From Isochrysis galbana (Eukaryota; Haptophyta; Isochrysidales; Isochrysidaceae), in assembly GCA_018136815.1 (NCBI GenBank), contig CM030932.1:3398614-3462613 (forward strand): a stretch of 64,000 bases of DNA, read 5' to 3'. Below are positions 31,326 to 41,189 of this stretch, piece by piece. The notes beneath the pieces are model-generated. The model was not told where the DNA came from, made no database searches, and saw only the letters and a list, made by a program, of their open reading frames with translations. Within the stretch, counting starts at the first letter, position 1. Each line of letters starts with the position of its first letter. The position numbers were made by a program, and so were the translations under genes.

Positions 31326-33383
31326 ATGGCGGGCGAGCTTGCCACGCCACACCTCGCGGGCGCCACGGCGCTGGTGATGGTGGACGACCGTGCGCCGGTG
31401 TCGGCACGGCCTCGCGGCTCGACACTCACCTACCCAGCCCTCGCATTCGCGCTCAACGCGCTTTACGCCTGCGAGCACGGCTACGACCTTCTTTACTACC
31501 GGATGGGCTCAGCAGAGTGCAGCCATCAAACAGAAGGCATCCGGCGCACTTCGTACTGCAAGCTGCCTGCGATCGCGCACACACTGCGCCTTGGATATAG
31601 TGCTGTGGTCTTCATTGACAGCGATTCTTGGATCCGCGTCGACGAGCCCCAATTCCACAATATGACAGTCATCGACATGGTGCGCACTTACGCAGTTCCG
31701 CCAATCACGCCCTCTCGTTCTGCTGGTGCTACTGCGGCTCCCAGCGCGTGGTTTGCGTGCGATCTTCCCCAGCTGGGAGACCGACCTAATGGCGGATTCC
31801 ACATCTGGCGCAACAGTTTGGACGCTTTAGCAACGCTTTCGACTTGGTGGCATGCTCCTGCAGGCCGATATGCTGTCGAGCACGACTATGAACAGCATGT
31901 ACTGCAGTGGCACGTCGCGCACCTCGGATCCCTTGAGTATGTCAGAGCAATGCAGAGTGCTCAACCAGTACGAAGGAACGGTCCTATAGATTCCGGTCAA
32001 CTCCCCCTCCTCCGTGGTCCCAGCCCTGTATCAACTCTTCAGCTGAAGGCGATGGACGATGAGTTCCGTCATGCTGTGGCCCATGTTGACCACACCAAGG
32101 CACGCCGCCGTCTTGGAGTATTCTCGGCGGCTCTCATTCGCGCGGCGTTGCTACAGTCAACTTCTCCCTCATACATGAGCGCAGTCCGCGGCGGAGCCAC
32201 ACGGCTTTTGAGCCTGCCTACAGACAGAGAACGCCGCACCCTGAAACGATTGCTCTCCCTTGCAGACGGTGCGTTCCCTGAAGCGCCGGCACCGGCCGTT
32301 GTGCGTCGGCTCCTGCAACACGTGGCCAAATTGTTGAGACACTCGGCTCAAAGCATCTATGACGGCATGCAACAAAGTGTTGCCAACTTGGGGCTAGGCA
32401 CGACCAGGGACATGGCGATAGGAGCCACTTGTGGCATCGCTGGCGCCCGGTTGCGCCAAATTGAGTATAATGCAACTTTGATGGCCCAGAACGTCTTCCC
32501 CTTGAATGGGCCCGCACTTCCACCGGTCGGTACTCCGATCAGCCTGCGCGAATGCGTCAATTACGCAGCGAGTCTCGGAGATGGGAATACGCGCAGCATC
32601 GTGGACGAGGCGGGAAGAAAAGCGGTGCTGCAGGTTTGGGTCAAGAGACGTGATGGAAAGTTGGCCCTGTTGTCGCATCCTGAACTTTGCATGCATGTGG
32701 GGCCTGGGAAGGCACCCAAGACTCCGCATACAATGCTGGCGCAGCTCGGCGCCTGCAATAGTCCCGCGGTCAACAGCATGGCTTTGAGTACCATCGCGTT
32801 CCTGCACCCGCACGAGCCCACATCAACCTCAACTGACTCCAAGCTCGCAAAAGGTGACTTCATCATGCAAACAAATTCCACGATTGCTAGCGTTGCCGGC
32901 GCACTCGCCAATACTGCACGCGATATTAAGTGGCCGAGTTCACATAACGCGGGTGAGAGTGGCTCGTCAGCCACTACTCGTAAATTGGAGGAGCGATATG
33001 GCGCCAAGAGGACCCCGAAGAAGTTAGGGCGTCGACGGCAGGCTTCTACCGGGGATAGGATACCGCGTGGCAAACTCCTACTTATACAAGATGGATTGAT
33101 GGGCCCGGATGCCGTGCTTCCGGATTCATCACATCACAATCTGTGTCTTGGTGCTTGGAGGGGGAAAGCTGTGATTGGTGCGCCGTTGGTATGGTCGAGA
33201 TGCAGAACTGTGGACGGCATTGCCCGCCAACCGGAAGGCGGCAAGAACACTCCCATGCCACTCAAATGGTCCTTGACAGCCGCCTATTCAATCGAGGCTG
33301 CAGGAGCTCAGCAGCTGCGCGCTGCGATCCCCGGAAATCGCAAATTGTGCCTGTCTGCAGATTTGACTGGCTGGTTGACATAG
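31326..33383 (+). CDS. putative glycosyltransferase with DXD motif
   Basis: A 685-aa ORF without introns starts MAGELATPHLAGATALVMVD; the frame is open upstream into the CT tract, so ATG 31326 is the first plausible start. The first 250 residues look like a GT-A fold transferase of the GMA12/MNN10 kind: ALVMVDDRAP, LNALYACEHGYDLLYYR, YCKLPAIAHTL, then VVFIDSDSWI (DxD for metal and sugar nucleotide), and GDRPNGGFHIWRNSLDAL. The C-terminal 400 residues are not recognised; segments such as LALLSHPELCMHVG and GNRKLCLSADLTG hint at a beta-trefoil-like lectin repeat. No signal anchor is visible, which is unusual for a Golgi enzyme and may mean a missing first exon. Substrate unknown. Confidence 0.65.
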   Translation: MAGELATPHLAGATALVMVDDRAPVSARPRGSTLTYPALAFALNALYACEHGYDLLYYRMGSAECSHQTEGIRRTSYCKLPAIAHTLRLGYSAVVFIDSDSWIRVDEPQFHNMTVIDMVRTYAVPPITPSRSAGATAAPSAWFACDLPQLGDRPNGGFHIWRNSLDALATLSTWWHAPAGRYAVEHDYEQHVLQWHVAHLGSLEYVRAMQSAQPVRRNGPIDSGQLPLLRGPSPVSTLQLKAMDDEFRHAVAHVDHTKARRRLGVFSAALIRAALLQSTSPSYMSAVRGGATRLLSLPTDRERRTLKRLLSLADGAFPEAPAPAVVRRLLQHVAKLLRHSAQSIYDGMQQSVANLGLGTTRDMAIGATCGIAGARLRQIEYNATLMAQNVFPLNGPALPPVGTPISLRECVNYAASLGDGNTRSIVDEAGRKAVLQVWVKRRDGKLALLSHPELCMHVGPGKAPKTPHTMLAQLGACNSPAVNSMALSTIAFLHPHEPTSTSTDSKLAKGDFIMQTNSTIASVAGALANTARDIKWPSSHNAGESGSSATTRKLEERYGAKRTPKKLGRRRQASTGDRIPRGKLLLIQDGLMGPDAVLPDSSHHNLCLGAWRGKAVIGAPLVWSRCRTVDGIARQPEGGKNTPMPLKWSLTAAYSIEAAGAQQLRAAIPGNRKLCLSADLTGWLT

Positions 33384-34576
33384 TATTTTAGTCGTATCCT
33401 GAAGCCCAGCTTGCTCTTGCCTCGAACACCACCATAAATACGAGCTTCCTCTCTCGCCCCTTGTAACTATTGCAAAATCAAGAAGGGGAGGAGCGGGAGG
33501 GAATGTGAGTGTCAGGCATTCTATGAGAGGCGGCCCACCATCACGCACTTTCGTTGAGCAATTGGAGGTTGTTCAGTGCAAGAAAAGGTTCGGGGTAGAG
33601 GTGGTCATCAGCAATGACTCCACTTCAGAAGGTGCGCGGAGGAGACTGTTCCAGAGGCAGCACAGCTTGGGAGTTATTGCTGCGCACCCAGCCGGAGTTC
33701 ACAACGTTGCTCCCCCTTTTTTCTCATTAGGCATTAGCGGACGCTTGCGTTCATTGTCGTATTCCATACGATGACAGACTTTACTTATAACCTGTGGGTG
33801 TCGGAGCGAAGCTCGTTTCCTCTTCGGAAACGAGCCGCGGAGGCGCACCGGCGGCTAGCGCGGCGCACGGTTCAGCATCCGGGGAGCCCGGAACGGGCTC
33901 ATGGGGAGAACGGGGACCTGCCCTGCACGTACCTCTCCGCCGTCAGCAGCCAATGGCTCTCACGAGAACCCGGACGTCGCGCCACTCTTGAGTCGGCCGC
34001 CCTTTCACGACCGCGTCAGCTGCCGGCTCGATCGAACGGCCCTCTACCTATGAGCCTGTAGTCATCGCGTGTTCGACATTCATTCGTCATTCGGCACCAT
34101 TTTAAGGGGGCTAATATGGGGGAGGGGGGGGGGGTCGAGAGCCGGCGTTTCGGCGTTTGGAAATATTGGTACGGAATGGCATTCCGGAATGGGCGTCCTT
34201 GTGCGTTTCACATGTAGGTTTTGATGTTGTTCGGTGTTCGCAGGCAAACTCCAAACTCCGATGTGCTATGCTTCCTGTCTTCTCGCCGTGTGCACTTGCC
34301 AACTTGGCAGTGGAGGCAAATGAGCGCTCAGCTTCGGGGCGAATGAAGGAGACGCTTGGGCCTGCAGTATTGGCAGTGCCGTATTCACAGGGGCTTTCGC
34401 TGTAGCAAATGAGGCACAGGAAACTATGGAAAGGGGAATATGGGGCTTTGCAGAGTCCCCCGGGCGACGTAGTTCATTACATTAGCCATTAAGACACATA
34501 CGTAGTAATAGAGGTCTCACTTGGCGCCGGCGCCCCGAGGGTCAAGAGTACTCCGGGGGTAGCCAAGACGCCAAGA
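33384..34576. other. intergenic, no gene recognised
   Basis: Mixed sequence with short unconvincing ORFs. A purine/C block is at about 34120, and there is one block (33830-33920) distantly like repeat R6 (GGCGGCTAGCGCGG). Confidence 0.5.
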
Positions 34577-34676
34577 NNNNNNNNNNNNNNNNNNNNNNNN
34601 NNNNNNNNNNNNNNNNNNNNNNNNNNNNNNNNNNNNNNNNNNNNNNNNNNNNNNNNNNNNNNNNNNNNNNNNNNNN
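34577..34676. other. assembly gap (100 N)
   Basis: Exactly 100 N, a gap of unknown size. Confidence 1.
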
Positions 34677-34704
34677 CGACGCTATAAGTTCTAATGGTGG
34701 GGGA

Positions 34705-34756
34705 GGGGCAGCAACGCGCGCTCCATGACCCTATCGTTTTAACGATAGTTCTTGTT
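34705..34756 (-). mobile_element. LINE 5' end fragment (copy F)
   Basis: The minus strand reads ACTATCGTTAAAACGATAGG then GTCATGGAGCGCGC, the same hairpin-plus-start-codon as copies A and D. The ORF stops after about ten codons, and the gap follows. Confidence 0.65.
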
Positions 34757-34989
34757 TTAGGTAGCATAGCATGTATGAAAGGACAAAACAGCAAGGACCG
34801 AGGCTACTAAGAAGAGGAAAATCGAAAGCGCGACATTCAGACTGCCACATCCAACGAGCACTCCGATGAAAATGTTGACATGCTCCCTGATCTTGCCAAT
34901 CTAGTACTTCCCGCTGCTTTTCACAAGTTGCTTTGATCGTGCCTTCACACGTTGAGTTCTTGGAGCACGACGGCTGATGACGTGTCGTC

Positions 34990-35964
34990 CTATGCTGCAG
35001 GAGCTCGCCTGAGAGCCCCCGCTCCGCGAATGACCACGCCGACCGTCAGCCAGGACCACGGAATCGCTTGAACTCGGTTGTGCCGCATGATGGTGAAGAT
35101 GGGCAGCCGTGCCCACTCGGGGAGATGGGCCTCGGGCACGTTACTTTCAATCAACCTCTTGCGCTCGCACGCCGTCCAGATGATGTTGGGTGTGCGCATC
35201 GGCTTAAGGCCCTCCGTGCACTCGCGCATGAGCATGGCGATGTGGCCCAAGTTCAGGAGGCCGGCTAGGGCCCCCACATGATCAATCTCGTCCAAGGCCG
35301 CAATCATCTGCTCCTCCGAAGACTCACCATCGCAAGCGGGCCCCAGAATCACATGATCAAATGGCACGCCGCAGGCGCCTAGCGCATGGAGAACTTGCCT
35401 ATCTCGGCCCATCTCCATGTCCCCTGAGTGATCGATACCTCCAGTGACCGAGTCGCCGCCGCAATCCACGCCGAGGATGTGCGAGATGGGGCCGATCTTC
35501 TCTAGCGCGAGATTGAATCGGTCACGGATGCCCTTTTGAACCTCGGCAAGAGACATACCTGCAACATTATCGGACTTTGGCATGCAAAACACGAGGGGCG
35601 AGCCATGCGGGCCGCGCGGCACCGAGAGCTCGAGCTTAACTGTCCCATATGCATCGTCACCTGGCTGCAGCGGTACGCGCTCACCGCCGAGTGAGTAGGC
35701 CCCCTCGACGAGATGGGTGATGTGGCTGTCCGGTAGCTCCGCCTTGGTCTTGGCCACATACCTCTCGCTCGACGCAGCGGCGTAGAGCACCTCGCCCTCC
35801 GGCTGAGCCTCCGCCCACTCCTGCGCCAGAGCCCACGAGGCAAACACATCGCACCCGCCGCCCATCCCGATCACAAGCCCACGCTCGCCGCGCGAGAGCG
35901 GAGGGTAGTGGTAGAGAGGTAGCGAGGCACGAAGCAGCCCATCCAACATCCGGCCCTTGCACAT
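34990..35964 (-). CDS. DUF1152 family protein, copy 2
   Basis: 324 aa from ATG 35964 (MCKGRMLDGLLRASLPLYHY). The frame is open to 36219 but that part is LINE 3' UTR and the tip of a hAT element, so I reject the longer start. It keeps the blocks of copy 1: GLVIGMGGGCDVFA, GTVKLELSVPRGPHGSPLVF, VDCGGDSVTGG(I)DHSGD, GPACDGESSEEQM and TPNIIWTACERKRL, ending near VVIRGAG. Identity with copy 1 looks about half by eye, so the duplication is old. Function unknown. The gene's upstream side was hit by a LINE 3' end within about 120 bp of the start, so its promoter may be rearranged. Confidence 0.85.
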   Translation of the reverse strand: MCKGRMLDGLLRASLPLYHYPPLSRGERGLVIGMGGGCDVFASWALAQEWAEAQPEGEVLYAAASSERYVAKTKAELPDSHITHLVEGAYSLGGERVPLQPGDDAYGTVKLELSVPRGPHGSPLVFCMPKSDNVAGMSLAEVQKGIRDRFNLALEKIGPISHILGVDCGGDSVTGGIDHSGDMEMGRDRQVLHALGACGVPFDHVILGPACDGESSEEQMIAALDEIDHVGALAGLLNLGHIAMLMRECTEGLKPMRTPNIIWTACERKRLIESNVPEAHLPEWARLPIFTIMRHNRVQAIPWSWLTVGVVIRGAGALRRAPAA

Positions 35965-36148
35965 CCGCTCGCCCACACGAGAGAGGCAGAGGCGGGGAGA
36001 GGCTCTCTCGTGCCTCGCTCGGGGGCCCAACCCCACCTCGTCCCCATCCGTCCCAAATCCAGCTTTGGGCCGACTATGAATACAAAAAAAAATCTTCTTA
36101 AAACTCCCCGCTACGCGTGCGGCGTGAGGCAGTGCGTGCTTATGGACC

Positions 36149-36988
36149 TTGGGCCGGGCCAGAGTTTCGTTTGAGACCCACCCAAATTTTGTTTCGATAT
36201 TTCGCTTCCCTTGACCCAAATTTTGCAGCTTATTTCGACTGAAATTCGACCTTACACCTTTAATTCGATCGAAATATCGACATTTTACATTTGGCTCTTC
36301 GGCGTGCCAGGCGAGGCGTATTATTAAGTGCTAAGTGCACGAGGCATAGAAATGATAGAAATTTTCTAGAAATGGCAGCATCACATTGTACATCACACAG
36401 CTCTACAAGTCAAACCTGAGAGCCCACATGACACATATATGTGACCACAGCCCCACACATCACACATCTCACATCTCGTCGCAACCCGCACGATCGAGCT
36501 CAAATCAGCATCAACCCACGATCCTCTTGTTGTACCGACTCATCAAAGACACTTGCAGATGATCGGACAATGCACTAGCTTGCATCTCACCATACATGAC
36601 ACGAAGCAAAGAGAAAACACGTTCACACGAGGCAGAATTCGGAGTAATAGCAAAAGCTACACGCGCTGCCTCCGCCCACGCCGGAAAAGACTCGCCGTTG
36701 GCGCGCCACCAATCCAGCACTCCATCCGAAAAATCCTTGACATCCAAGACGTTGATCGCGGCATGCGCGGCCGCGCTCATGTAGACCGCGCCGCGTCTGG
36801 GCCGCTTCCTGAGGCCTCCTGCTCCAACAGGCGGGCCGCCCATCGCTCCAACACGCCCAAATTTCGCTGCCGCGGCCGCGGGGTCCCGTTGCCCCAACCA
36901 AATCCCACCCAAATTTCGGTCAAAATTTTTATTTCGTTGACGGACCCAAATTTTACAAAAAATTTAACGAAACTCTGGCCCGGCCCAA
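36149..36988. mobile_element. hAT transposon deletion derivative, 840 bp, 8-bp TSD
   Basis: Perfect terminal inverted repeats of 23 bp, starting TTGGGCCGGGCCAGAGTTTC, and identical 8-bp flanks TATGGACC (36141-36148 and 36989-36996). Comparing with uninterrupted LINE 3' UTRs confirms the insertion point. The only coding content is the transposase C-terminal domain, so the catalytic core has been deleted. Confidence 0.9.
36511..36912 (-). pseudogene. hAT transposase C-terminal dimerisation domain
   Basis: The ORF encodes DFSDGVLDWWRANGESFPAW, then ARVAFAITPNSASCERVFSL and LRVMYGEMQASALSDHLQVS. This is the classical hAT dimerisation block (WW...FP.L...AR..L.IP.tSa.cER.FS). The DDE core and BED zinc finger are absent. 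The first about 50 residues are filler from the junction. The TIRs belong to the same element. Confidence 0.85.
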
Positions 36989-37140
36989 TATGGACCTCCC
37001 TGCTACCCAACCTTAACCCCTAACAACCCCCTCCCCCTTCCCCAGTTCCCTCTTTAGCGGAGAAGCTGGTTCCGGGGAGGACGCGCGCGCTGCTTCGGCT
37101 AGGAGTTGGAGAGAAGGGGGCGGGAGACTATGGCTTCTCC

Positions 37141-37759
37141 TTAGCTCGAACTTGGCGGCTTGCTGTCTTGCCTCTAGGAGGGGTAGGCATCTTTCTCCGG
37201 ATATTTGTCTTGGATATCTCTGGGGGGGGGGTCCCAAATGGATATATCTCGGATACTTCCTGGATATTTGCATTTGGGGGGGTGGGGGGTGGGGGGGGGA
37301 GGTAATTTTAGCAGCCTTTTGGGGGGGGCGGGGGGCACTAACATTGACCATGCAGATGCAAATGTGAAGGAATTCACCAAGCAGGTGCTTGGGTGGTGGG
37401 TGGTGGGCATCTAACCACACCAAGTTCCCAACTTGGGCCTTAGCTGCTTAGCTGCAAGGGTGGCTCTTTGTCTGAGCCCCAAACCCAGCTTCTTCAGAAC
37501 GTGTACGTGTACGTGTGTTTTCATTGTTGCAATGTTTGTTTGGTGCTGATCGGGCTAGTACCTTAGCTGATCAAGTGGAAGCGTCGGTGATGTTGCGGTA
37601 TAACCGCAATAAGCGCAACGGCAGTGGCGCGTGACGCGGACATTGGATATTTGCTTGGATATTTGGGGCAAGGCAAAGCTCATGCTCGTCGGCGACTAGC
37701 TCGCTCCGACGAGTACGGAGTACGACAAGATCCCAAAGACCAAATACATTGGAGACGAG
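37141..37759. other. intergenic, GGATAT-rich and G-run sequence
   Basis: Contains GGATAT(T/C)T repeated several times (37199-37270, again about 37645) and G-runs at 37270-37330. No recognised coding region. Confidence 0.45.
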
Positions 37760-37799
37760 GCCGCCGTCGCGTACCTCTGCATGGAATACATCACGGCGG

Positions 37800-38045
37800 T
37801 CGCGTACGCTGAAACGAGTCCCATGGTGCAAGTGCCTTCGAATTTTTGGTCGTTGGGCTTGCCGCATGAGGCGGCCGCGTATTTGTTAACCCATTGTAGC
37901 GCTCTGCCTAGGCTCTTGTAGTCGGCCGCGAGGAGTTGGGTGTCGTCTGCGAATTGGCTTATTTTGAGCTCGGCCCCGTTTATGATGATGCCTTCTATGT
38001 TGTCGTCTTCGTTTATTACTCTTGTGAGGGCTTCTGCCGTGAGGC
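37800..38045 (-). pseudogene. LINE reverse transcriptase fragment with FADD active site
   Basis: Minus-strand frame: LTAEALTRVINEDDNIEGII, then INGAELKISQFADDTQLLAA, then DYKSLGRALQWVNKYAAASC and GKPNDQKFEG. This is RT motif C (F-A-D-D) with the preceding and following segments in the usual non-LTR order. It directly abuts ORF1 sequence at about 38050 through a deletion junction. It has no start codon of its own. Confidence 0.75.
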
Positions 38046-38948
38046 CAGGAATTCTGGCTCGAGGTCTACGCCCTCGAGTTTGTTGAGGTGTGCCACGATG
38101 GCGCTGAACGCCTCCTCGTCCTTGATCTTGATCCCACGGTCCGTGGAGGTGAAGGTCATTATTATCTGTGAAAAGTCGTCTTCGTACTCTTGTTCTTGTA
38201 CGCTTTCATGTTCCCCTCCCCCTTGGGGGTTTGTCTGTGTGGGTTTGTGGGGTGGAGGGTATTTGGTTAGCCTCCCAGGCGCCCGGCAGTAGTTTGCTTT
38301 CATGGGTGTGTCGGGCGTGGGGTCCCCATTGGTCCCTTTCGCCTTGCGTTCTAGCGAGGTCTCCAGCCTCTGTTTTGGTGGTGTTTTTGTTTGGGCTGAT
38401 GGTTTTGAAGATGGTGTTGCTTCTCTTGGCCGCTTCCGCGCCGTTCGCGTTCGGCCTGGTCCTCGCGCATCGCGCGTGGCCGAGGCTCGGTGTGTGTACG
38501 ATTCTGTACCTTGCGCATTCGTGTCGTGCTCTTGCGCACAAGCGTCTCGTTGCTGAGGTTTGCATGTGGTGCCACATGCCACCAGGCATGGTGTGATGGT
38601 GGTCAGGTTGACCGGCCGGGTCTGCGCCTCGTGCTCTCGCACTCGGTCAGTGCCGCAGCGGTGTAGGGGCCCAGCCCGAAGGCTTTCCCTATGGGAGACT
38701 GAGCTCTGTGGCTCGGGGTGTGTGTGGGCTTGTCTGTGCTGGCTGTGCTGTGCTGGTGTTCTGTACGTTGTTGAGGTGTGCGCTGTCTGTCTGAGTCTGG
38801 GGCCGCGGCGTGGGTCGTGGCTCGCGAGTACCTGGGCTGGCGTGGCCCCGGCGGGAGGTCGCTGCGGCTGCAGGGCGTCGGTCATGGCTTGGTCGGCCAG
38901 CGCGGCGGGGAGGGCGGAGAGAGAGGGGGGGAGCGGGGCGCGCTCCAT
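38016..38948 (-). pseudogene. LINE ORF1 N-terminal region (copy D)
   Basis: Starts MERAPLPPSLSALPAALADQ at 38948 right after the hairpin. It is Pro/Ala/Thr-rich for about 270 codons, then TDRGIKIKDEEAFSAIVAHL leading to LEGVDLEPEF, which aligns with copy A on both sides of its insertion. It stops after the deletion junction. It is an RNA-binding ORF1 candidate; no zinc finger remains in this copy. Confidence 0.7.
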
Positions 38949-39481
38949 GACCCTATCGTTATAACGATAGTTGTGGAGACGTCGTAGACGTATAGATAGA
39001 CATGAGAACGAAGATTGATGATTTACCATCGCGGTTATATAACGGTAGAGCGGAAAATAGCGGAATAGCCTGCAAAGGCTCGCGAATGCGACAATGGCGG
39101 GGGAAATTTGCCAATTTCTCAAGTCAAGAAAATGTTGCGTCGGCATAGGGCATAGGGCATAGGGGCCAGTGACCAAGGACCTGTGACTGCTTGCGATTAC
39201 TACTATTTTAATTTGGTCTCTTCATCCCCTCTCCCCACCCAACATATGTGCTACGTGGCACGCCTATGCATATAAGATATAAGCCGCATGCGGAATCAAC
39301 CATTGCAGCATTCGTACGGTTTCTTGAAATGTCATGAAAGAGTTGCTAGGACACTAAGGCCTCGCGCCCCAAGAGCAAGCCTCCTGGCGCTTTTCCACAA
39401 TCAAGTGTTCGTCACACGAATCATCATTGCACATCATTGCACAGCAGCACATGACGCCCGCCGTGGCTCTACCGCGTAAGC

Positions 39482-40702
39482 TCACAAGATGTCCTCGCTA
39501 TCGGCTGCGGGCGCGCTGTCGCCAGGCAGCGGATCTAGCTCGAGCTCCGGCTCAGGCGTATGCTCACCTGGCGGCATCTCCGACGCATTGCTTCCCTCGT
39601 AGCTGCTCCCTTCTATCTGAGCGAGTGATCGAGCGACATCCTTGGTGGAGTGGTGTTCGGGCCCTAGCTGGTTCTCGTAGATGCCAAGTGCAGTGCGGAT
39701 GTGCTTCTGGGCCGACTTAGGGTCGCCGCAGTACTGATGCAGCAACCCTAGGATGTAGTGCGCCTCGCCCGTCGCAATGTATGTCTCCCCTGCGCATTCC
39801 TCACGGCGCTTCAAAATCACCTTCAGCATCTCGACGCCCGCGTGGCCCTTCGCCTCGGAGAGCGGGTGCGCCGAATCGTTGCCAAGCAGTGCGGCCAGGC
39901 AGCGGTACCATATGTCCACCACCTTGTCATACATAGCGAGCGCAGACTCGATCTTGTTCATCGCGTAGAATACGTTAGCGAGCTGATAGTACCCACCGCT
40001 CGTGTCAATGTGCTCCGGCCCCACCCTCAAGCTCGAGTAGTAGATATCGTCTGCCAGCTGCCGCAAGGCGTCGTCGTAGCGTCCCTGCGCAGCGTACAGC
40101 TTGCCAAAGTTACGCCGGAGCTGTGAGCGCAATGCATTGGAGGCGCCAGAAGTCTTGAGGAGTGCCCAGTTGGCGAGCGTGAGGTACTCCTCCGCCTTGC
40201 GATACTGCGTGTTACCGAGGTAAGCCTCGGCGAGGTAGAGGTATGCGGGCACGAGCTGCAGCTTGCCCTCGCCATAGGCGGTGGTAGCGAAGCGGAGCGA
40301 GTAGGTGGCAGCAGGTATAGCAAGGTCGTAGTGCCCCTGCACGATGTGACGCGATGCCTCCTCGTTGCACAGGGCAACGAGCGCCACCTGGCAGGCGTGC
40401 ACCTCCCTCGCCCTGTCCTCTCTCTCCATCTGCGAGCCAACATTCGCTGGCGGTGCAAGCGTGCTGCCGAGAATGTGGCTGATCTTGGCGAGGATGCCAT
40501 CCCACGCCTGCATAGCGATCTCCCTGGAAGCAAAGTGCAGCGAGAGCTGCGGTGTCACCAGCACCACCAGCGCTGGCCGCCCTGTCAGCTCGCAGGTGAG
40601 CGAGACATTCTTTGGCAGGGCGAGCGGGTTGAGCTTCTCGATCCGGTAGCTCAGTTGACGCGGCGCGGGAGGCAGCCGGTACCCTGTTGCCTCACTCGCC
40701 AT
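39482..40702 (-). CDS. ZMYND12: ZMYND12/TAX-1-like axonemal TPR protein
   Basis: A 406-aa intronless ORF starts MASEATGYRLPPAPRQLSYR. TPR-like helices match the ZMYND12 pattern: VQGHYDLAIPAATYSLRFAT, VPAYLYLAEAYLGNTQYRKA, EEYLTLANWALLKT, RSQLRRNFGKLYAAQGRYDD, ALRQLADDIYYSSLRVG, GGYYQLANVFYAMNKIESAL and MYDKVVDIWYRCLAALL. No MYND zinc finger (CxxC) is present at the N-terminus, as in the protist TAX-1 forms. ZMYND12 works with TTC29 at the axoneme and is needed for flagellar motility; this implies a flagellated cell. The acidic C-terminus (EPELELDPLPG) is divergent. A (GA)n tract on plus, i.e. CT on its coding strand, ends about 30 bp before the start. Confidence 0.8.
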   Translation of the reverse strand: MASEATGYRLPPAPRQLSYRIEKLNPLALPKNVSLTCELTGRPALVVLVTPQLSLHFASREIAMQAWDGILAKISHILGSTLAPPANVGSQMEREDRAREVHACQVALVALCNEEASRHIVQGHYDLAIPAATYSLRFATTAYGEGKLQLVPAYLYLAEAYLGNTQYRKAEEYLTLANWALLKTSGASNALRSQLRRNFGKLYAAQGRYDDALRQLADDIYYSSLRVGPEHIDTSGGYYQLANVFYAMNKIESALAMYDKVVDIWYRCLAALLGNDSAHPLSEAKGHAGVEMLKVILKRREECAGETYIATGEAHYILGLLHQYCGDPKSAQKHIRTALGIYENQLGPEHHSTKDVARSLAQIEGSSYEGSNASEMPPGEHTPEPELELDPLPGDSAPAADSEDIL

Positions 40703-41030
40703 GGCAGCCGTGAGGGAGAGACGAGAGCAAGGAGGGGTCTACAGAGAGAGAGGGGTGGGGGAGGGAGGTGGAGGAGGAAGGGACGGAGGTAGGGAGAGAA
40801 GAAAGATGGGAGAGGGAGAGAGAGAAGGAGAGGGAGCGAGGGAGGGAGGGAGAGAGGGAGGGAGGGAGGGGAAGAGAGCGGCGCGCCGACCGGCAGCTGC
40901 TTCGCCTCGTGCGACGGAAGGGGCGGGGGGAAGACTTGGAACGGTAGCCGGCGGGGCTCCCCTCCGGTACATTCATAGATAATAGGCGCTCACAGCTGTC
41001 AGCTGTCAGGCGGCGAGGGCATCGCGCCAC

Positions 41031-41084
41031 GGTCAAAAAATGAAGCCCAGCCCTTACTAGTAGTTAGAAAGCCCCTGTTTGACC
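41031..41084 (-). repeat. GGTCAAACA fold-back mini-repeat, copy 4
   Basis: Inverted relative to copy 3, 54 bp, starting (minus) GGTCAAACAGGGGC and ending CATTTTTTGACC. The shared flank GGCGCGATGCC suggests that the mobile unit is larger than the fold-back, or that both sit in one repeat. Confidence 0.7.
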
Positions 41085-41189
41085 CCTTTAGAGCCCTAGA
41101 GAGAGCCCTAGAGTATCCACTCTGCACTTTCTCTTGTGTATCTCTGTGTATCTTTATTTTTATTTATCTGGTGTCTACGTACCTATCTC

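Larger units (their letters stand above)
36086..37140 (-). mobile_element. LINE 3' UTR copy split by a hAT element
   Basis: 36086-36148 plus 36989-37135 together match the LINE 3' UTR at 44206-44400 and 56865-57070: T-tract end (AAAAAAAAATCTTCTTAAA on plus), CCGCTACG.GTGCGGC.TGAGG, TTAACCCCTAACAA, GGAGAAGCTGGTTCCGGGGA, GGAGTTGGAGAG. The hAT insertion lies between GTGCT and CTCCCTGCT. It is truncated at its 5' side near 37135. Confidence 0.8.
37760..38970 (-). mobile_element. LINE copy D, internally deleted
   Basis: The 5' end is a hairpin (CTATCG TTATAA CGATAG, 38953-38970) plus ORF1 start. ORF1 is read to LEGVDLEPEFLAS and then joined, in another frame, to an RT block. The endonuclease and the first part of RT are missing. 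A short TGGAGACG occurs at both sides (37751 and 38969), a possible but weak target duplication. If right, the copy ends inside RT rather than at the usual 3' UTR. Confidence 0.65.

Noticed and set aside
35965-36219. Longer N-terminus for DUF1152 copy 2
   Set aside because: This part is LINE 3' UTR and the end of a hAT element, and copy 1 aligns from MCKGRMLDG on.
37741-37900. Plus-strand frame KYIGDEAAVAYLCMEYITAVAY, protein-like at first sight
   Set aside because: It is antisense to the LINE RT fragment, whose motifs (FADD, SCGKPNDQK) are family-specific, and it has no continuation.
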